From Blastobasis lacticolella (taxonomy: Eukaryota; Arthropoda; Insecta; Lepidoptera; Blastobasidae), in the NCBI GenBank assembly GCA_905147135.1, contig LR990042.1, positions 16,111,545 to 16,175,544 on the forward strand: a DNA stretch of 64,000 nt. The letters are read 5' to 3'. Position numbers and translations under genes: made by a program. Below, in pieces: positions 13,391-26,905 of the stretch. How positions within the stretch are numbered: the stretch's first letter is position 1; the number at the start of each line of letters is the position of its first letter. Under the pieces are notes generated by a model. The model saw nothing but the letters and a program-made list of their open reading frames with translations, ran no database searches and was not told the origin of the DNA.

Positions 13391-13749
13391 AGTTCAGTTG
13401 GTTCAATATCTGATAAGAAACATTCTGAACCAACAGCTGAAATATGGCTGCTGCTGAAACCCCACCCATCAGTCCCTCTAATGCAGCTCCTGTTTATCCA
13501 AGACCTACAACCCAAAACGACCCAAAGAGACCCAATGATCGTTGCTATCGTTGATGTTGCTGTTTATCTGCTAGTTTCGACTTCTTACTTTCTCACAGGC
13601 GTCACGCATGCGACAGAGACGACGCCGAACTAGCCGATGTGAGTTATTTACAGCCGATATTTTCTGAGTTTTGAAAAAAAAACTTTTAAGTAAGAATAAT
13701 TTTGTTTCAGACTTCCCCCAAAAGACAACGGCGACAGCGCAATAATGGA

Positions 13750-14045
13750 ATTCTACGGGTATCTACACATATAAAACAAAGTCGCTTTCCGCTGTCTGTC
13801 CCTATGTATCTATGTTCGCTTAAATATTTAAAACTATGCAACGGATTCTAATGCGGTTTTAGATAGTGATTTAAGAGGAAGATTTATACGCAAAAAAAAA
13901 GAGGTATAGTAAAGTAGGTATAGGCTAGGTGTAAGGTAAATGTAGGGTAGGTGTAAGGTAGGGTAAGGTAAGAGTAGTGCTAGGGTAATGTAGAGTAGGG
14001 ATAGGAGTAGGGTAGTGTAGGGGTAGGGCGCCACGCGATAGAAGT
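13750..14045 (+). mobile_element. Non-autonomous Helitron with GTAGG minisatellite
   Basis: Starts near TCTACGGGTATCTACACATA; contains GCTGTCTGTCCCTATGTATC and AAGAGGAAGATTTATACGCA, then about 130 nt of degenerate GTAGGGTAGGTGTAAGGTAG repeats. The 3' end is less clear than in other copies. Confidence 0.65.
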
Positions 14046-15204
14046 GTATAAATGAAAAGGTTTCTCGATTTATCGACCCGGAATGACAACTGAGTCTATT
14101 TGATAAGTAGGTACACCTCGGGCGCAAAATGGAGTTTAATGTTTACAAATACTAACTTAAAGCCTAAACACTATTTTGCGAAAGCAATCTCTGTAAACAA
14201 GTCGATGGTCGTTGTCGGAAGAATCTAATCTATTATCCGACTGTGATCGTTGACTGCAACTTACAGTCATAGTCAAGGTTTCCGTTCGCTACATCTGAAT
14301 TACTTACGTCCAGTTTCTGAAAAGCTTGTCAATGTTAATCATCGATTAAATACAAAAAAATTGGACATAGTGGCACAAATATCGTTGATTAAAACTCTTT
14401 CTGTCTCTGTCTATAATTCACCATAGATAGGGATGGCGAATTTTATTTGGTTAGATAACAATAGATTAACGTACGGGACACTGGCGGTTAGAGAAGCCAT
14501 TTTTCAAATTATTGAACGGCCTTCTCTAAAGAAACTCTTTTTCTGGCATAGGGAGTCACGAAACAACGATGGCTTAATGAACGACAGAGTCAACTATATT
14601 TATCCTTTTTACAATGTTTAAAAAAATAAATCATCCAATTTTTTAGCAATTAACTAGGTTCAGTGAAAAAATTTCTTTAAAGTACATAAATTCGTTGAAA
14701 CAATCGGATTGTGTAAAGTTGTTATCCACAAAACAGCAAAAAGAGATTATAATAATAATAATGCAGGTAGCTGCTTCGCAAGTAAAATAGCAGCCTTCAT
14801 AGCAGCAATATAATACCATCAGTCCATACCAAGGATAATGTAGTACTAACCTGCATAGATAAAACAACCTATTCACGCTTCGCTTACCGTAAGTGCAGTA
14901 TTGAATGTCTTCGGCCAGTTTTCACAGGTTATCGGTCTGCGTTGTTAACAATATAGTATTGTTTCCATTACAAAAGGGTAATTATAGTAAGCGTCTTTAC
15001 GAATACTATCTCGTTAATCGGTAGGTGGGTGGTTAGAACACCTTTGTGGGACCAATTCGCACATTTGTGGCAACACTGTTGAATCATTTGGTGAAATAAT
15101 TGGTTTTGTTCTTGAGACTTGCAAAAAGTAATTTTTAAACGGACATATCCTTACAATATAGTATTAGATAAGTAGGTACTTAATAAAAAAACTGGGGCTG
15201 GGTG

Positions 15205-15476
15205 GCATCATTAACACAGCCCGTAACAGTCCACTGCAGGACAGAGGGCCTCTCCCACGAAAAGGGAGGCCACGGCCATAATCTCCACGCTTGGCAGGCG
15301 GGTTGGGGATCGCAGTGTTTAAATATAACAATGAAAATGCTGCTGCCCATTTTCCAGACTACGAAGACTCTTGATATTTTGTCTCGAAAACACTAGTCGC
15401 CTTGTACGACACCCATAAGTGTAAGGGGTTGATGCTATTCTACTCTGCCGGACACCACACGGCCATCAGGTGGCAT
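15205..15476 (+). repeat. Dispersed (GAT)n-tailed repeat, family C
   Basis: Reads CAGTCCACTGCAGGACAGAG, then TCTCCACGCTTGGCAGGCGG and, after about 170 nt, CTCTGCCGGACACCACACGG. Closely similar copies lie at 32124-32380 (+), 46690-46962 (-) and 59746-60003 (-); diverged pieces lie at 33535-33690 and 42845-42910. The end that abuts GATGATGATG is the 3' end, so this copy is oriented backwards relative to the plus strand. Confidence 0.8.
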
Positions 15477-15875
15477 CCCGTGACGATATTTCCTTTATAA
15501 AAAGCTTTGCTTTATATAAGATTACTAAATAAATACTCCCGTCCTCTAAGAACAGTTCTATCCCATAACAGTATCCTAGAACGCACACCTAACGAGTAGC
15601 GAGCACGTTGCGGTGTGTTTAACTAGCATCAAAGTACGAAACGGTCACCCATCCAGTTCCCGGCCATTGGTAGCATTGCTTAACCTTGGTTATTGGTCTT
15701 GCAAGCACGCTGCCACAAGACTAATAGTGCCGGTCGGTAAATAAACTAAATTTAATTTTAACCTAACTTTAGAGATTTTTTAGATAAACTAAAATCCCAG
15801 GTCTCCAGAAAGCTAATAGGAACATTTAAGAATCTTACTTATTGAAGAGGCAACAAATCCATATCGATCGATACT

Positions 15876-15985
15876 TACTAGTTTGTTCGCCGCGACTTCG
15901 TTCACGTGGAATTCTACTCCTGTACCCCTACTTTATCCTACTCTACTCAATCTATACCCTACCACTACTATACCCCATACCTACC
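15876..15985 (-). mobile_element. Helitron 3'-end fragment
   Basis: Reverse strand ends CGAAGTCGCGGCGAACAAAC before a CTAG; the preceding sequence is a GTAGGGTAG-type array. Confidence 0.5.
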
Positions 15986-16146
15986 CGCCTTCTTCACTCC
16001 TGTCCTGTTGGTAAATAAGTTTAGAATAGGAGGAAAAGTATTTTCATGGAAAAATATCATTTGACAATATCTGACTTCTTTGGAGTGGTCTGACTTTGAC
16101 AATAGGCTTATCCAATTTAAGCCTATACAATAAATTGTACCCGCTG

Positions 16147-16475
16147 GGAGCGTCGGTGGCCTAGTGGGTAAGGTAACCGTAATCAAGTGTTACCGGGACC
16201 GAAACCAACTGCGGCCATGTACCAATGACTTCTTTCTAAGTTATTTATATTAGTTTAACACCAACCGATGCTCTTACGGTGAGATTGAAAATCAGGCGAT
16301 TGCATGTGTAACCATGATCCAATGTGGTCAGGTTCTCCTGGTAGCAGGGTCACAGAGGTCAGATGGCATTCGCTATACTGTAATTTTACCTGCCAAATCC
16401 TGGATCATGGTCAAGACGGAAACCTGGCCCTGGTGCGCGAGACCACAACATAGACATTAACGCCAATATGACGAA
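16147..16475 (+). repeat. SINE-A copy
   Basis: Head GAGCGTCGGTGGCCTAGTGGG and body as in the other copies, ending ACATTAACGCCAATATGACG. Several indels in the tRNA-like part; an older copy. Confidence 0.85.
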
Positions 16476-17252
16476 ATATTTTATTATTCTAAATTATGCT
16501 CAAAAAATATTGAGTGCAATAAATTTTGTAACATAGGTAGATCATAAAGATTGATATCAACAATATCATCACACTAATGTCAATTATTTATTACATCGTA
16601 ATTACTTATAAAATTGCTACAATAATACAGATAAGTTTAAAGTAACGGTTGATGGGCAGCCCTGGTCAGGTAGAACTAGTAATGGTACAATGGTACCTAC
16701 TGTGGTATAAAAAAGTGCCTATCTAGTAAGTAATTAGTGCTAGACCGTAATTAGTGCTATACCGTAGTAGACCAGTATTATAGCAAAGTATGTCAGTAGA
16801 GCTGTCAGAATATACTCATAGGTTATGTCTGGTTACCGCTCCCAAAAATAAGTTAATGCTACATCCTATTTCATATTTAAATTTTATTGTGCTTATTAGA
16901 ATTTTTCTTTTAACCAGTCCTAAGATGACTCCATCAAAGTAACAGGTTTAGGTAATTTATTCGTACCCAAAATTAAATTCGCTGTGAGCAATGGGAAGGA
17001 AAACCATAACTATATACGTCTAATAAAAACCACCTTGGCGTAAATATCCCTCAGAAATGAACTCAGAAAGAAGAGATATTCCGCCAAAAACACTTATGTA
17101 AAATAAGTTCCGGTCCAAATTTCTAAACAGATCACATACCCAAAAGTGCTAAAATTGTGTCCAAAATTGTACTTTAATATGTAGGATATCTCTTCGTTCT
17201 GAGTTATCTTCGTTTATCTTTATCATCCGAGAGGTCAATCTTCGCTTCTTGA

Positions 17253-18000
17253 CTTTTTTTTTTAATGTTATACGGCAGACAAACAGGCAAGCGGGCCACC
17301 TGATGGAAAGTGGTCACCGCCGCCTATGGACATCAGCAACACCAGGGGAGTCACTAATGCGTTGCCCGCCTCTGAAGAGACCTCTAATATACCTCTTGAA
17401 CGATCCCATGTCATAGTCCAAAGGAAACACTGTGGCTGGGGGAGCTCATTCCACATCCAAATCATACGAGCGAGAAACGTTCTTTCGAACCTTCGCGTCG
17501 TGACCAACAGAGGGTCTACGTAGTGAGGATGAGTACCAAGCCCACGGCGGGTGGTGCGATGGCGGAATTGTGCTGTGGGCACCAGATCGAAAAGTTCCTC
17601 GGAACACTCCCCATTGTACAGCCGATAGAACACACACAGGGAGCCAAAGTCCCTTCGGTTTGCCAGTGGTTCCAACTTGCGTGTTTGTATGGGATCATCG
17701 ACAATTCGTACGGCGCGTCTCTGTACGGAGTCCAGAGGATTAAGCAGGTCGGCAGTTTCGCCGGCCCAAAGATGGGAACAATACTCCATATGTGGCCGCA
17801 CTTGTGCCTTGTACAGCAGCAGGCGCTGCCCTGGGGTGAAGTATCGCTTGGACCTGTTAAGCACTCCAAGCTTTTTCGAAGCCAGTTTGGCTTTGCCTTC
17901 CAGGTGACTCCGGAATCGCACGCTATCCGATATGTCGACACCAAGGATCCCAATACTTTTTGAGATGGAAAGGGGTGTTCCTTAAAACTACGGCACTATG
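17253..18000 (-). mobile_element. Non-LTR retrotransposon 3' part (reverse transcriptase C-terminus)
   Basis: The minus strand encodes SIGILGVDISDSVRFRSHLE, then LYKAQVRPHMEYCSHLWAG, RRAVRIVDD, GSLCVFYRLYNGECSEELF and FLARMIWMWNELP: the thumb and C-terminal region of a LINE reverse transcriptase. A 3' UTR and a poly(A) run (poly-T on plus, 17253-17262) follow. It is 5' truncated and therefore dead. A related copy is at 35.7-36.4 kb, and 3' UTR pieces lie at 41229-41262 and 54560-54762. Confidence 0.9.
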
Positions 18001-19254
18001 TCAAAGGGATTGACTGCTTTCTTACTCTTTCTTCTCCACTTCGTCCGGTCTTGGGCATCCCCGCATCATAAGCCATTGTCTCTCTCATCCCTACTCGTCA
18101 CATTCATTACTCTCATTGTGAGTTTGTGACTCGTCACACTATGCATCGATGACCTTAGCATTTATGCCACTATGGAAGCATGGTCAACTATTACTGGTTA
18201 TACCAAAAATAATTTTTCTACCTTTTTACCCCACTGCAAAAGAAAGAATTTGTTGTTTGCGCGTATCTTGTATGTATATATGTTTGTATATTTCTTTATA
18301 CCCTCGTATCTTACAAACTGTTAGATGGATTTCGATAGCTAAGGTATCGTTAGATTCGTCTCTAAAACCCAAATGCCCTTAGACAGGTGTGTTTAATCAA
18401 AATAGTCCTTTAGTGGGGTGTCAACATGAAGAACTGAGTTCAAAAACAAACACCTATACTTAAAAGTAGCTTGGAAAGACAAATGCCTTCATCAGTAATG
18501 TTTTTACAAAAAGTCGTAATGGTACCAATCATTGAACCAAAAAGTGGAAAATAAAAAAGTAGTTCAAAAACTAAAATCCCCGACTGCTATGAAAACCTGG
18601 AAAGTTGAAACAAGCCGTATGTTGGAAGGAGATGGGTGTATATATCCGTGTTACCTATATGAATATTGGGCTTTCCTTTCGGAAGTGGAGAACGTGGTCT
18701 GACATCCGACCGAGAGCAACTTTATTCTGTACTACGTAAGGGTTAGTATCAACAGTCTAGCAGCCTCCTAGATTGGCCCAGCCGGTCCCCAGTTATGCGC
18801 ATCCAGTCACTGACATAAGTTTGGGTGTATAAGTGTAATATTCACATTAGAATTTAATACTAATGTAGCTTTCTTCTTGAGGCTGCGCCCGTGTTATATC
18901 GCGCAAGTGGGGGTAGGGGGGATACAAGTAGTGCATACGATGTATTTTTCCAGACCCTAATCTAGCTACCTACCAAATTTCATCTAAATCCCGTCCTCCG
19001 TTTATGCATGAAGACGTAACAAAGATACACACACACTTACAAAGGCATATATTGCAATTTATTCAATGAAGGGGTTAACACTTATGTATTTGTATACCGT
19101 TTCTGGCATAATTTACATATAAGGTCACAACAGGATATAAATCCAGTGATCTTTAGAATTACGAAATAACTAGTTTTAGGTTAGTACATACCTACATACC
19201 AAGATGAACTTAGAAATTAATGAATTCTATTTAATTAATCATAGAAGCACAGTA

Positions 19255-19430
19255 TTATCATGTATGTATGTATGTATGTATGTAAACTCTTTATTGCTTA
19301 ATAAATACAGGAAATACAAAAATAATTTTACAAAGCAAAGGCGGGCTTATCCGACAATGGGATTTCTTGCAGCCAACCTTAAACAATCTGAAAGGACATT
19401 TAAGAAGCGGTGGAGGCAATAATGAGGTCT
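19255..19430 (-). mobile_element. LINE 3' UTR with (TGTA)n tail
   Basis: TGTA units at 19260-19283, then an AAACTCTTTATTGC block and GCGGGCTTATCCGACAATGG, similar in layout to the 3' UTR at 43390-43480. No protein remains. Confidence 0.6.
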
Positions 19431-21128
19431 TAAATTAAATTACTACTACACTAACATACGCCTAGAAGGACATATTCATGCGCAGTGAGCCTGTGACATC
19501 CCAAAATCAAAGTTTTTCTAGCTTTCGATATTATACGACTGTCGAAGAGATTTGATAAAATATTTTTAGCTGCAATAGACATTTCTATGTCATTATTAAT
19601 GGAGACATGTGGCTAGAAAAAATGACAAATTTAAGATGTCATATCAGGGGCCTAATTTTCGCGCTATGGTCACAGGCTCTGTGACCGTACGTGGTCAGCC
19701 AGGTTTTGATTTAAGTGGGTTTAGTTTAAGTTTAACCCCTGTAGATGCTCTCTGTCAGTACTCTGTATTCTGGATAGCCCGTTCACTCTGCAGTTGATTG
19801 TACTATGAATAGGTCCGTTAAAAGTGATTGATAACTAATTCTTACATTTACAAGGTTGTTTTAGGGTTTCAAGTACATTTCAAGTACACAGCCATACTTC
19901 TAGTATGCTATAAAAGTTATACAATCTGACTTGAATACCAGTATATATTTAAAGTTTAAATAAATGCGTATGACATTTATTCAAATAGCTTATACTTTCG
20001 ATAAGGCTGACTGTACTCTCAGTTACATTTACATGTATACCAAGCTGGCGACCATCACAACGTTAGGCAATTATGGTTAAAGTTCAAATACTTTTGTAAA
20101 ACCCGCTGCGATATTGAATCCGTGATTGCAACTTCACACTAACCGTAGACGAGTATGTGACGGGTGGTTTAATTTACATTAACCTATTTAAAGTGTTGAT
20201 TTAATGTGAATTTACTCATATTTATGATTATAAGAAATAATAATAGCTTAACTGTTTAAGATTACTTCTTCAAACGTTCACAGAAAAAATATAATAATGG
20301 AACAAAATAATAGATAGGACAGGACATGTTTTGGTAGTTTCTTCCAAATTTTTACTGGTAACTTTTACTGTTTAAGTTATTTTTCCTTTTCAAATGAATT
20401 GAATAAAAACATTGTTTTATCAACACATAATTTATCAGGAAATCTTTAGATATAAATTTGATGCCTCAACAACAATTAAAAATCACAACGATAAACGATG
20501 TGGTAATTTTACTGTGATTAACGCTTTTGGAAATACGTCGCCGCGTCGTAGGTGTCACATAGCGAGTGGCCGATACGAAATAATCGCTAATCTCCCACTT
20601 TAGAGCGTCAGTAACCGCTTAACCTCTTTGACCGTAACGTGCTAGTTTATGTACATACACATCGTTCATGTGCCGCGAATAAATAATTGTTCCAAGAATA
20701 TCATTGCGTCTTGTCCTCCAATGTTCAAATGTAGGTAATGTTAATGCCGCACGATCGCTGTCGGAGGAATCTAGCATCGGTCGCGAAATGTCAGCCTCCT
20801 GCTAAATATCGTGCGTGCTACTCTGAAGAATGAGCGGGGTACTCCCGATGTCTTGCCTATGACCTTTCAATTAGGAGATATACCTTTTGTCTAGTCGGAC
20901 TATAGCAGCGTTCTTTATACTGTGACTGTAGGAAAGAAAAGTGACAAACATAATTATTTCAGCGGTAAATTAACGTCCTGCTCCGTAGAGCGTCGTCACT
21001 GTCGCACACGTGTAATATTATTTACTGACATCACAGTACAAGATGTTGATGTTTCAGTAACATAAGGTTATCAGACATAATGCCGGTGTCGATGTTGTTG
21101 ACAACGACATGCCATGACACGACATGGG

Positions 21129-22320
21129 AAGAACATCATAATGCAGTAGGTGTTTTTTGCGATTTGTCTAAAGCATTTGATTGTGTAAATCATTCAACAC
21201 TATTACTAAAATTAAAACATTACGGTTTTACGCATGATAGTCTTGAAATGATGAAATCATACTTAGAAGGTAGAGTTCAAAAAGTAAATGTAAATGGCGA
21301 GTTATCTGCGGGTGAGAAAGTAAGCATTGGAGTGCCACAAGGATCTATATTGGGGCCGTTTCTCTTTCTTGTATATATAAATGACTCCATACATGGTGCA
21401 GAATATTGCTGGTATAGTCTTGTTTGCTGACGACACTTCACTGATATTTAAAATTAATAGGAAAGATAATAATATAGACGAAGTAAACTGTGTTCTTCAG
21501 AATGTGCTTCATTGGTTTACGATTAATAACTTAGTCTTAAACTCTAAAAAAACTAAATGCTTTCATTTTTGCCTCCCTAATGTACAAAGTAATCAATGTA
21601 ATGTTATATTAGATAAAACGCAACTTGAGTTGGTAGAGAAAACTACTTTCTTAGGCGTTAATATAGATTCAAAAATTCAATGGGGCCCACATATTGAATC
21701 ATTGGCTAGTAGGTTAAGTTCGGCTGCATTTGCCGTGTGGCGAATAAGGAGGCTAACGGATGTGAATACAGCTAGATTAGTTTATTATAGTTATTTTCAT
21801 AGTATTATGTCATACGGCATCATACTATGGGGCAAGTGTGCTGATAGTGACATCATTTTCAAACTACAAAAGCGAGCTGTAAGAGCAATATATGGATTAC
21901 GTCGACGTGATTCGCTCAAAGAATTGTTTAAAGAAATTGATGTATATGTTAGAAAGCATATTACCCAATTTGCTAAAAATACTGATATTCATAATGTCAA
22001 TTTAAGAAACAAAAATAAACTGGTAACACCGTTATTCAGACTAAGTAAAGTAAATTCATCTTTCATGGGTAACTGTATAAGATTTTATAATCATATTCCT
22101 GAATGTATTATTAATTTGCCTGAATTACAATTTAAAGATAAGGTGAAAACAACTTTAATGAAAAAAGCCTATTATAAAATTGATGAATATATCAATGACA
22201 AAAATGTATGGTGTACTACTAGCTCTTCGAAATAGGAAGTTATTTATAAATTTACAATTTTGTTAATTGGGTGAGGATGATTTGATGTGTAATAGTCATT
22301 GAATAACAAATCTTTTTTTA
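21129..22320 (+). mobile_element. Non-LTR retrotransposon, 5' truncated, one frameshift
   Basis: Reverse transcriptase palm motifs are clear: FCDLSKAFDCVNH (about 21158), GVPQGSILGPFLFLVYIND, and FADDTS (about 21427). The frame breaks between YIND and PYMVQN near 21388 and then runs open for about 280 codons to TAG at 22235. The long open second part suggests a fairly recent insertion. The N-terminal endonuclease is missing. Confidence 0.9.
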
Positions 22321-22739
22321 ATGTGTACGGCATTGGCAGCGCATGCTCACTTAAAAGGGGCCGGGCGCGCGCCGCACATGATTCGCCTAGGCGGTTATGT
22401 GCGTGGCGCGTATCGGTGCCCGGTGTCTCGCCGGAGTAAGCCCTCGTACGCGCTGATCGGTCTGCATGCGTCGCCCCCTACCTGGATGAGCTCGCTTAAC
22501 TTCCCTTTGTTTTCCGTTAGATTTTTGACTTTTGAAAAGAGATTAATTAACGTAATCCTAATTCAATAAATACTTTTTCATTTTCATTTTTCATTCATTC
22601 CATTTCAAAATGGGGACACTTAGTTCCAGGTCAGGCCATATAGTTTGTTTGGGATTTCATATTTGGCGTCAGAGAACTATTTTGAATATGGGCTACTACA
22701 ATGTTTCATGAAAGATACACGCGAAAAACGTAATCCTTC

Positions 22740-23565
22740 CTTGGCAGTCTTGTAAAAAGGGAGTAAATTCCTTTTTGGTATAACAGGTAATAGTTGGCCA
22801 TGCTTCCATAGTGGCATAAATGCTAAGGTCATCGATGCATAGTGTCACGAGTCGCGAACTCACAACGAGAGTGAATTCCCTTGAATGTGACAAGTAGAGC
22901 TGCGAGGGACAATGGCTTATGATGCGGGGATGCCCAAGCTGAAGCCCAATGATAAATGTTTTGGCGACGTTCAGCGTCGCCTAAACAGAGTATATGGCTC
23001 GCTGCAGCGCGGATCTTGAAACCATCCGTATAGAGAACGAAGCTGTCAATAGAACATAAATTCAATTACCTCGGATCCGTACTACACGAGATCGGCGATA
23101 TCGGCCCCGATGTCAAGTCCTGAAACTCTGACACTTGGGCTAAATGGCGGGAGCTCACGGCAGTCATCTATGACCCTAAAATTCCGATCAAGCTGCCCCT
23201 TGGCATAATTACAAGATATACTGGAGCATAATTAGGTCTGTGATGATTTATGGCTGCAAAACCTAGCCGGCTCTGACTACGCGAACTCTAAGCCAACGAA
23301 ATGGATGTGGATGTGTAGCATTACGCGACTGGATATAGCGGATAAGATCGAAGAGGCATTGCTACGCTGGTATGGTTACGTATTGCGTAAGAAAATTGAT
23401 GCCTAAATCTACCTGTATCAGGAAAGAGATCCCGCGGGTGATCCAGGAAACGATGTATTGACTTACGACGTAAGAATGTCGAAGATTAGGCAAAATGGAG
23501 AAGTAAAAGTAGGAACCTGGACAGGTGGACAGAAGCCGGGTTTGACCGCTCGGATGATGATGATG
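22740..23565 (+). mobile_element. Degraded LINE 3' region, (GAT)n tail
   Basis: Frames with many stops still show FMAAKP (from an LYG-type motif) and a C-terminal RP-rich part, ending AGAAGCCGGGTTTGACCGCT then GATGATGATGATG. Related pieces: 18001-18240 (inverted), 36900-37025 (inverted) and 41850-42020. The block at 22755-22930 is inverted relative to 18040-18240. Confidence 0.6.
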
Positions 23566-26282
23566 ATGTTTATATTTTTGTTGAAGTCCGCATAGTTCTG
23601 CCGTAGTAGGAGAAAAAAAACATTCGTTCATTTCTACTAGACTTGGAATATAAATTAAGCTACATGTGATCAAAGTTTTATCGAACAAAGTCACATGCAA
23701 AATATGGACACATAAACCATAGGAACAATGACAACATCCTCATTCCTAAAGTTCAACGCACTAATTGCCGTAAAATAATTTTAGCTCAACACTAATAAAT
23801 GCTTTTGCGAAATCGTTTTGTAACTGTCGGTGTCAACAACCGACCTCTGCGCAAAATCTCGCAAATTCCCACAAAAGACTTGTATTGATGCAAATGCATT
23901 TTACGACCGCCCCAATATCTTTAGCAACGACGTCTCTAATAGTCGGCTTGGGCTTGGGCTTACCGAATTGCCAATATTTTATTGTCTTTATTATAATAAT
24001 AATAACTTCTATCATCAAAGATGAATAGATTCATGGGTAAATGTAGATGGTTCATAATCGCCTAACTTTTGCTTAGGCTGGGCCCTCGCTGTATCTTATC
24101 TGTTGGGTCAGAAAAATCTTCTACTATAAAAACTTCATAAAAACTCCCAGCTTTAGGAAAGTATATATTATGTAATGTTGATATCGTACTTTTAATACAA
24201 GGTAAAGGTATTTTTCAACAACAAATAATTGTTCTAAAAATAACTCTCGCAGACTCACGTTCAAATTTATATTGAAATCTCTGCTTTTATTTTTAATCTG
24301 TGTTTTAATCTTAAAAACAAGCTAATTTAATAATAATCCATTTGAAGGACTACAAAGAACGTTCATTTTGTTTATTCCCTTATAATAATTATATATTACT
24401 AAAGTTACCTACAACTAACTGATTTAAGACCTTGACTTTCAGTTAGAACATCGGAATAGCTTCGCTTATGAATTTAGAACGAGCAGTTATTAACAATGCC
24501 TATACATTTGCATCAAAAGAAGCCCCTAAGGTCATTCCGAAGATTTATCGGCTAAGGCGCGATCTGGATCTTTGGTGCAACTATGAAACCCTATCGCATT
24601 CGATTCGGCATCCAATCTGACTTACCACAACTGACCAATAGTCGTAATGTTTACGACCAAAAACAATTTTTTGGTTGGTTCTTGGTGAGGTGATTTTTGA
24701 CAACACAATTCGTTACAGGTAATCTGTTTCAACATTTAGTACCTAGGAAGAGTGGCGCTGTTGTCTCTAGCTTTGCTATATACTTATAACAACGTTTGTA
24801 GTTCTGCTAATAACCACAGGACTCGCTGTCTAAATGCACCGCCAAACGTCAACATGTATTTCACAGGCTGTATTCACATGTGTTTGGTCTATGTTGATTC
24901 GTTCTCCACTACGATACCAAGGATAAACTTTTCGTTCGCCAAAACAAAAATAGCCAAGTTACATAGTAGGTACGACAGATTGCGCAATCGACGAGATGGA
25001 TGGTCAGCCGCGATGCGCGTGGGCAACCAATGGTCCGAACGACACCGATAAAAATCAAGGACAATCGATCTACTAGATCTCATCGATTTATTGTTCCATT
25101 AGCACGCAAATGACTGCTAAAGTCTTCGATTTCCACATTAACGTGTCTGTATCTAAACAAGGCTGCTAAAAAGTTTACCGAACCAATTTGTTGGAACACA
25201 ATAGTTTGTGTTATAGGTATGTGAATTAGAAGATCTTGACCTTTGACATGATCAAAGAATCTGCGAAAGATCGTTGCAAATGATCGTTATAAATTAGTAG
25301 GTAATCTAGATTGTCTCACAAAATGCAGATTTTATAATTGATGCCACTTCGTTAACATTTTAATTAATTTTATTATCCGCTATAAAATTTGAGCCATCAT
25401 TATAGATGATCAATTGCGAAAAATAATCTTTTATCGTCACTTTTTGCACCGAGTGAGCATAATGATATTATGCGATGACGTCGAACCTGTCATGGAACTA
25501 ATAAGAAAATAAATTGCGAATAATAAAAAATATCTATAAGATGTTTAAGCATTGGTGAATGTACTGACAGTGATAAAGGAGTAGAATTAGTGCTAGTACA
25601 TTGACCTTACTAGTACGGTACTGGTTTTGATGATCAGCAGTGAATGCTAACTTCATATATCACAACGCATTCTATGTTTTTAATTTTAGAAACATATGAG
25701 ATATCAAAATGAAAAAAGTTATGAATTTCCTAGCTTGGCCATAGGCGCTATTCTAATTGGCAACGTTAGCCCGACCAATAGGAGACCTCAAAACCGCCCG
25801 TCGCACTACCGTTACCAATTAGGACATCACCTTAATCTTCCATAACACTGAAATTCAACTGAAGATTAACATAAAATCGTAAGAGAATATGTTAATCTTC
25901 ATCATATAATCGGAGAGATATAATAAAATCAGGAATTAGATCAAATAACATAGTATAATCGCATACCTCCTGCATGGACATGGGCAGTCAGATTGTAAAC
26001 TAATCATTAATAGTAAATTTAGGTATGCTAATGAGAGCTTTGATAATCGTTTTAATGTTTCCATGTTATTTTTATGATTTGATTAAACCTGTCAAGGAAC
26101 CTCGAACTTATCCATTTCCGGTGTAACGAAATGTTTTTATAGACGGAGGTAATCGCGCAAGTAGCATTCACCTGAAGGTAATGGATCTGGGAGTTTGGCC
26201 CAAATATTTATACTTTGCCCTTAGTAATCTATAGCTGGTTAATATTCAATGTTTGGCAAGATGTCGTACAGTAATAAATAAA

Positions 26283-26905
26283 TAATCATCTTGGCGTTAA
26301 TGTTCAGGTTGTGCTCTCGCGCACGAGGGCACGGGTCCGCCTTGACCAAGATCTAGGATTTGGCAGATCAAGTAATTATAATGGAGCAGCTGCCATTTGA
26401 CCACTGTGACCCTGCAAACAGGCGAACATGACCAGATTGGATCATGGTTACATATTCAGTCATCTAAATGTGCAGCCGGTCTAGCCATCTTTGACAGCTC
26501 CGCTAGCGTGATGCGTGTATGGTAGAAAATTGACAGATCGAAGTTCGACTATTTCTACCAACGTCTACATTGAGTCTGATTGTGTAGGATCATCCGCCAA
26601 TCCGCCTCCTTTGTACACCGAAAGTACGTGAATTGTCTATGGACCAAGAATCTCTATAACGAATGTCAGATAACGTTAGCTTATGTCAAATCCCATACAT
26701 TTTTTCTACCACAAACGATTGTAGATTAACGAAACCTCTTGGCTAAGGCCGCTGATGTCTTCACGATGTTTTCCTTCACCGTAAGAGCATCGGTTAGTGT
26801 TCAACTAATGTACATAACTCAGAAAAGTGTCATTGGTACAAGGCGGCAGTGGGATTCAAAGGTACCTTTCGCTTGCGAGTCGGACACCACTGGTCCACCG
26901 ATGCT
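26283..26905 (-). repeat. SINE-A copy split by an insertion
   Basis: The tail half is 26283-26476 and the head half about 26760-26905. The two halves are continuous with each other in the intact copies. The roughly 285-nt interruption is listed separately as a MITE. Confidence 0.85.
26477..26758. mobile_element. MITE-like element nested in SINE-A
   Basis: Foreign sequence inside the SINE at 26283-26905. Its ends are loosely inverted (CCGGTCTAGCCA at the left, TTGGCTAAGGCCG at the right), and internal segments GTATGGTAGAAAA and TTTTTTCTACCAC are also inverted. It carries no coding capacity. Confidence 0.65.

Larger units (their letters stand above)
10000..17250. other. Gene-free stretch upstream of gene 1
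   Basis: No exon or conserved protein was found on either strand. It holds the GTAGG-family Helitrons at 11.3, 13.75 and 15.9 kb, the foldback at 12.36 kb with a related diverged block near 13.08-13.17 kb, SINE fragments, family C at 15.2 kb and SINE-A at 16.1 kb. I saw nothing I could assign in 14.1-15.2 kb and 16.5-17.2 kb. Confidence 0.6.
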
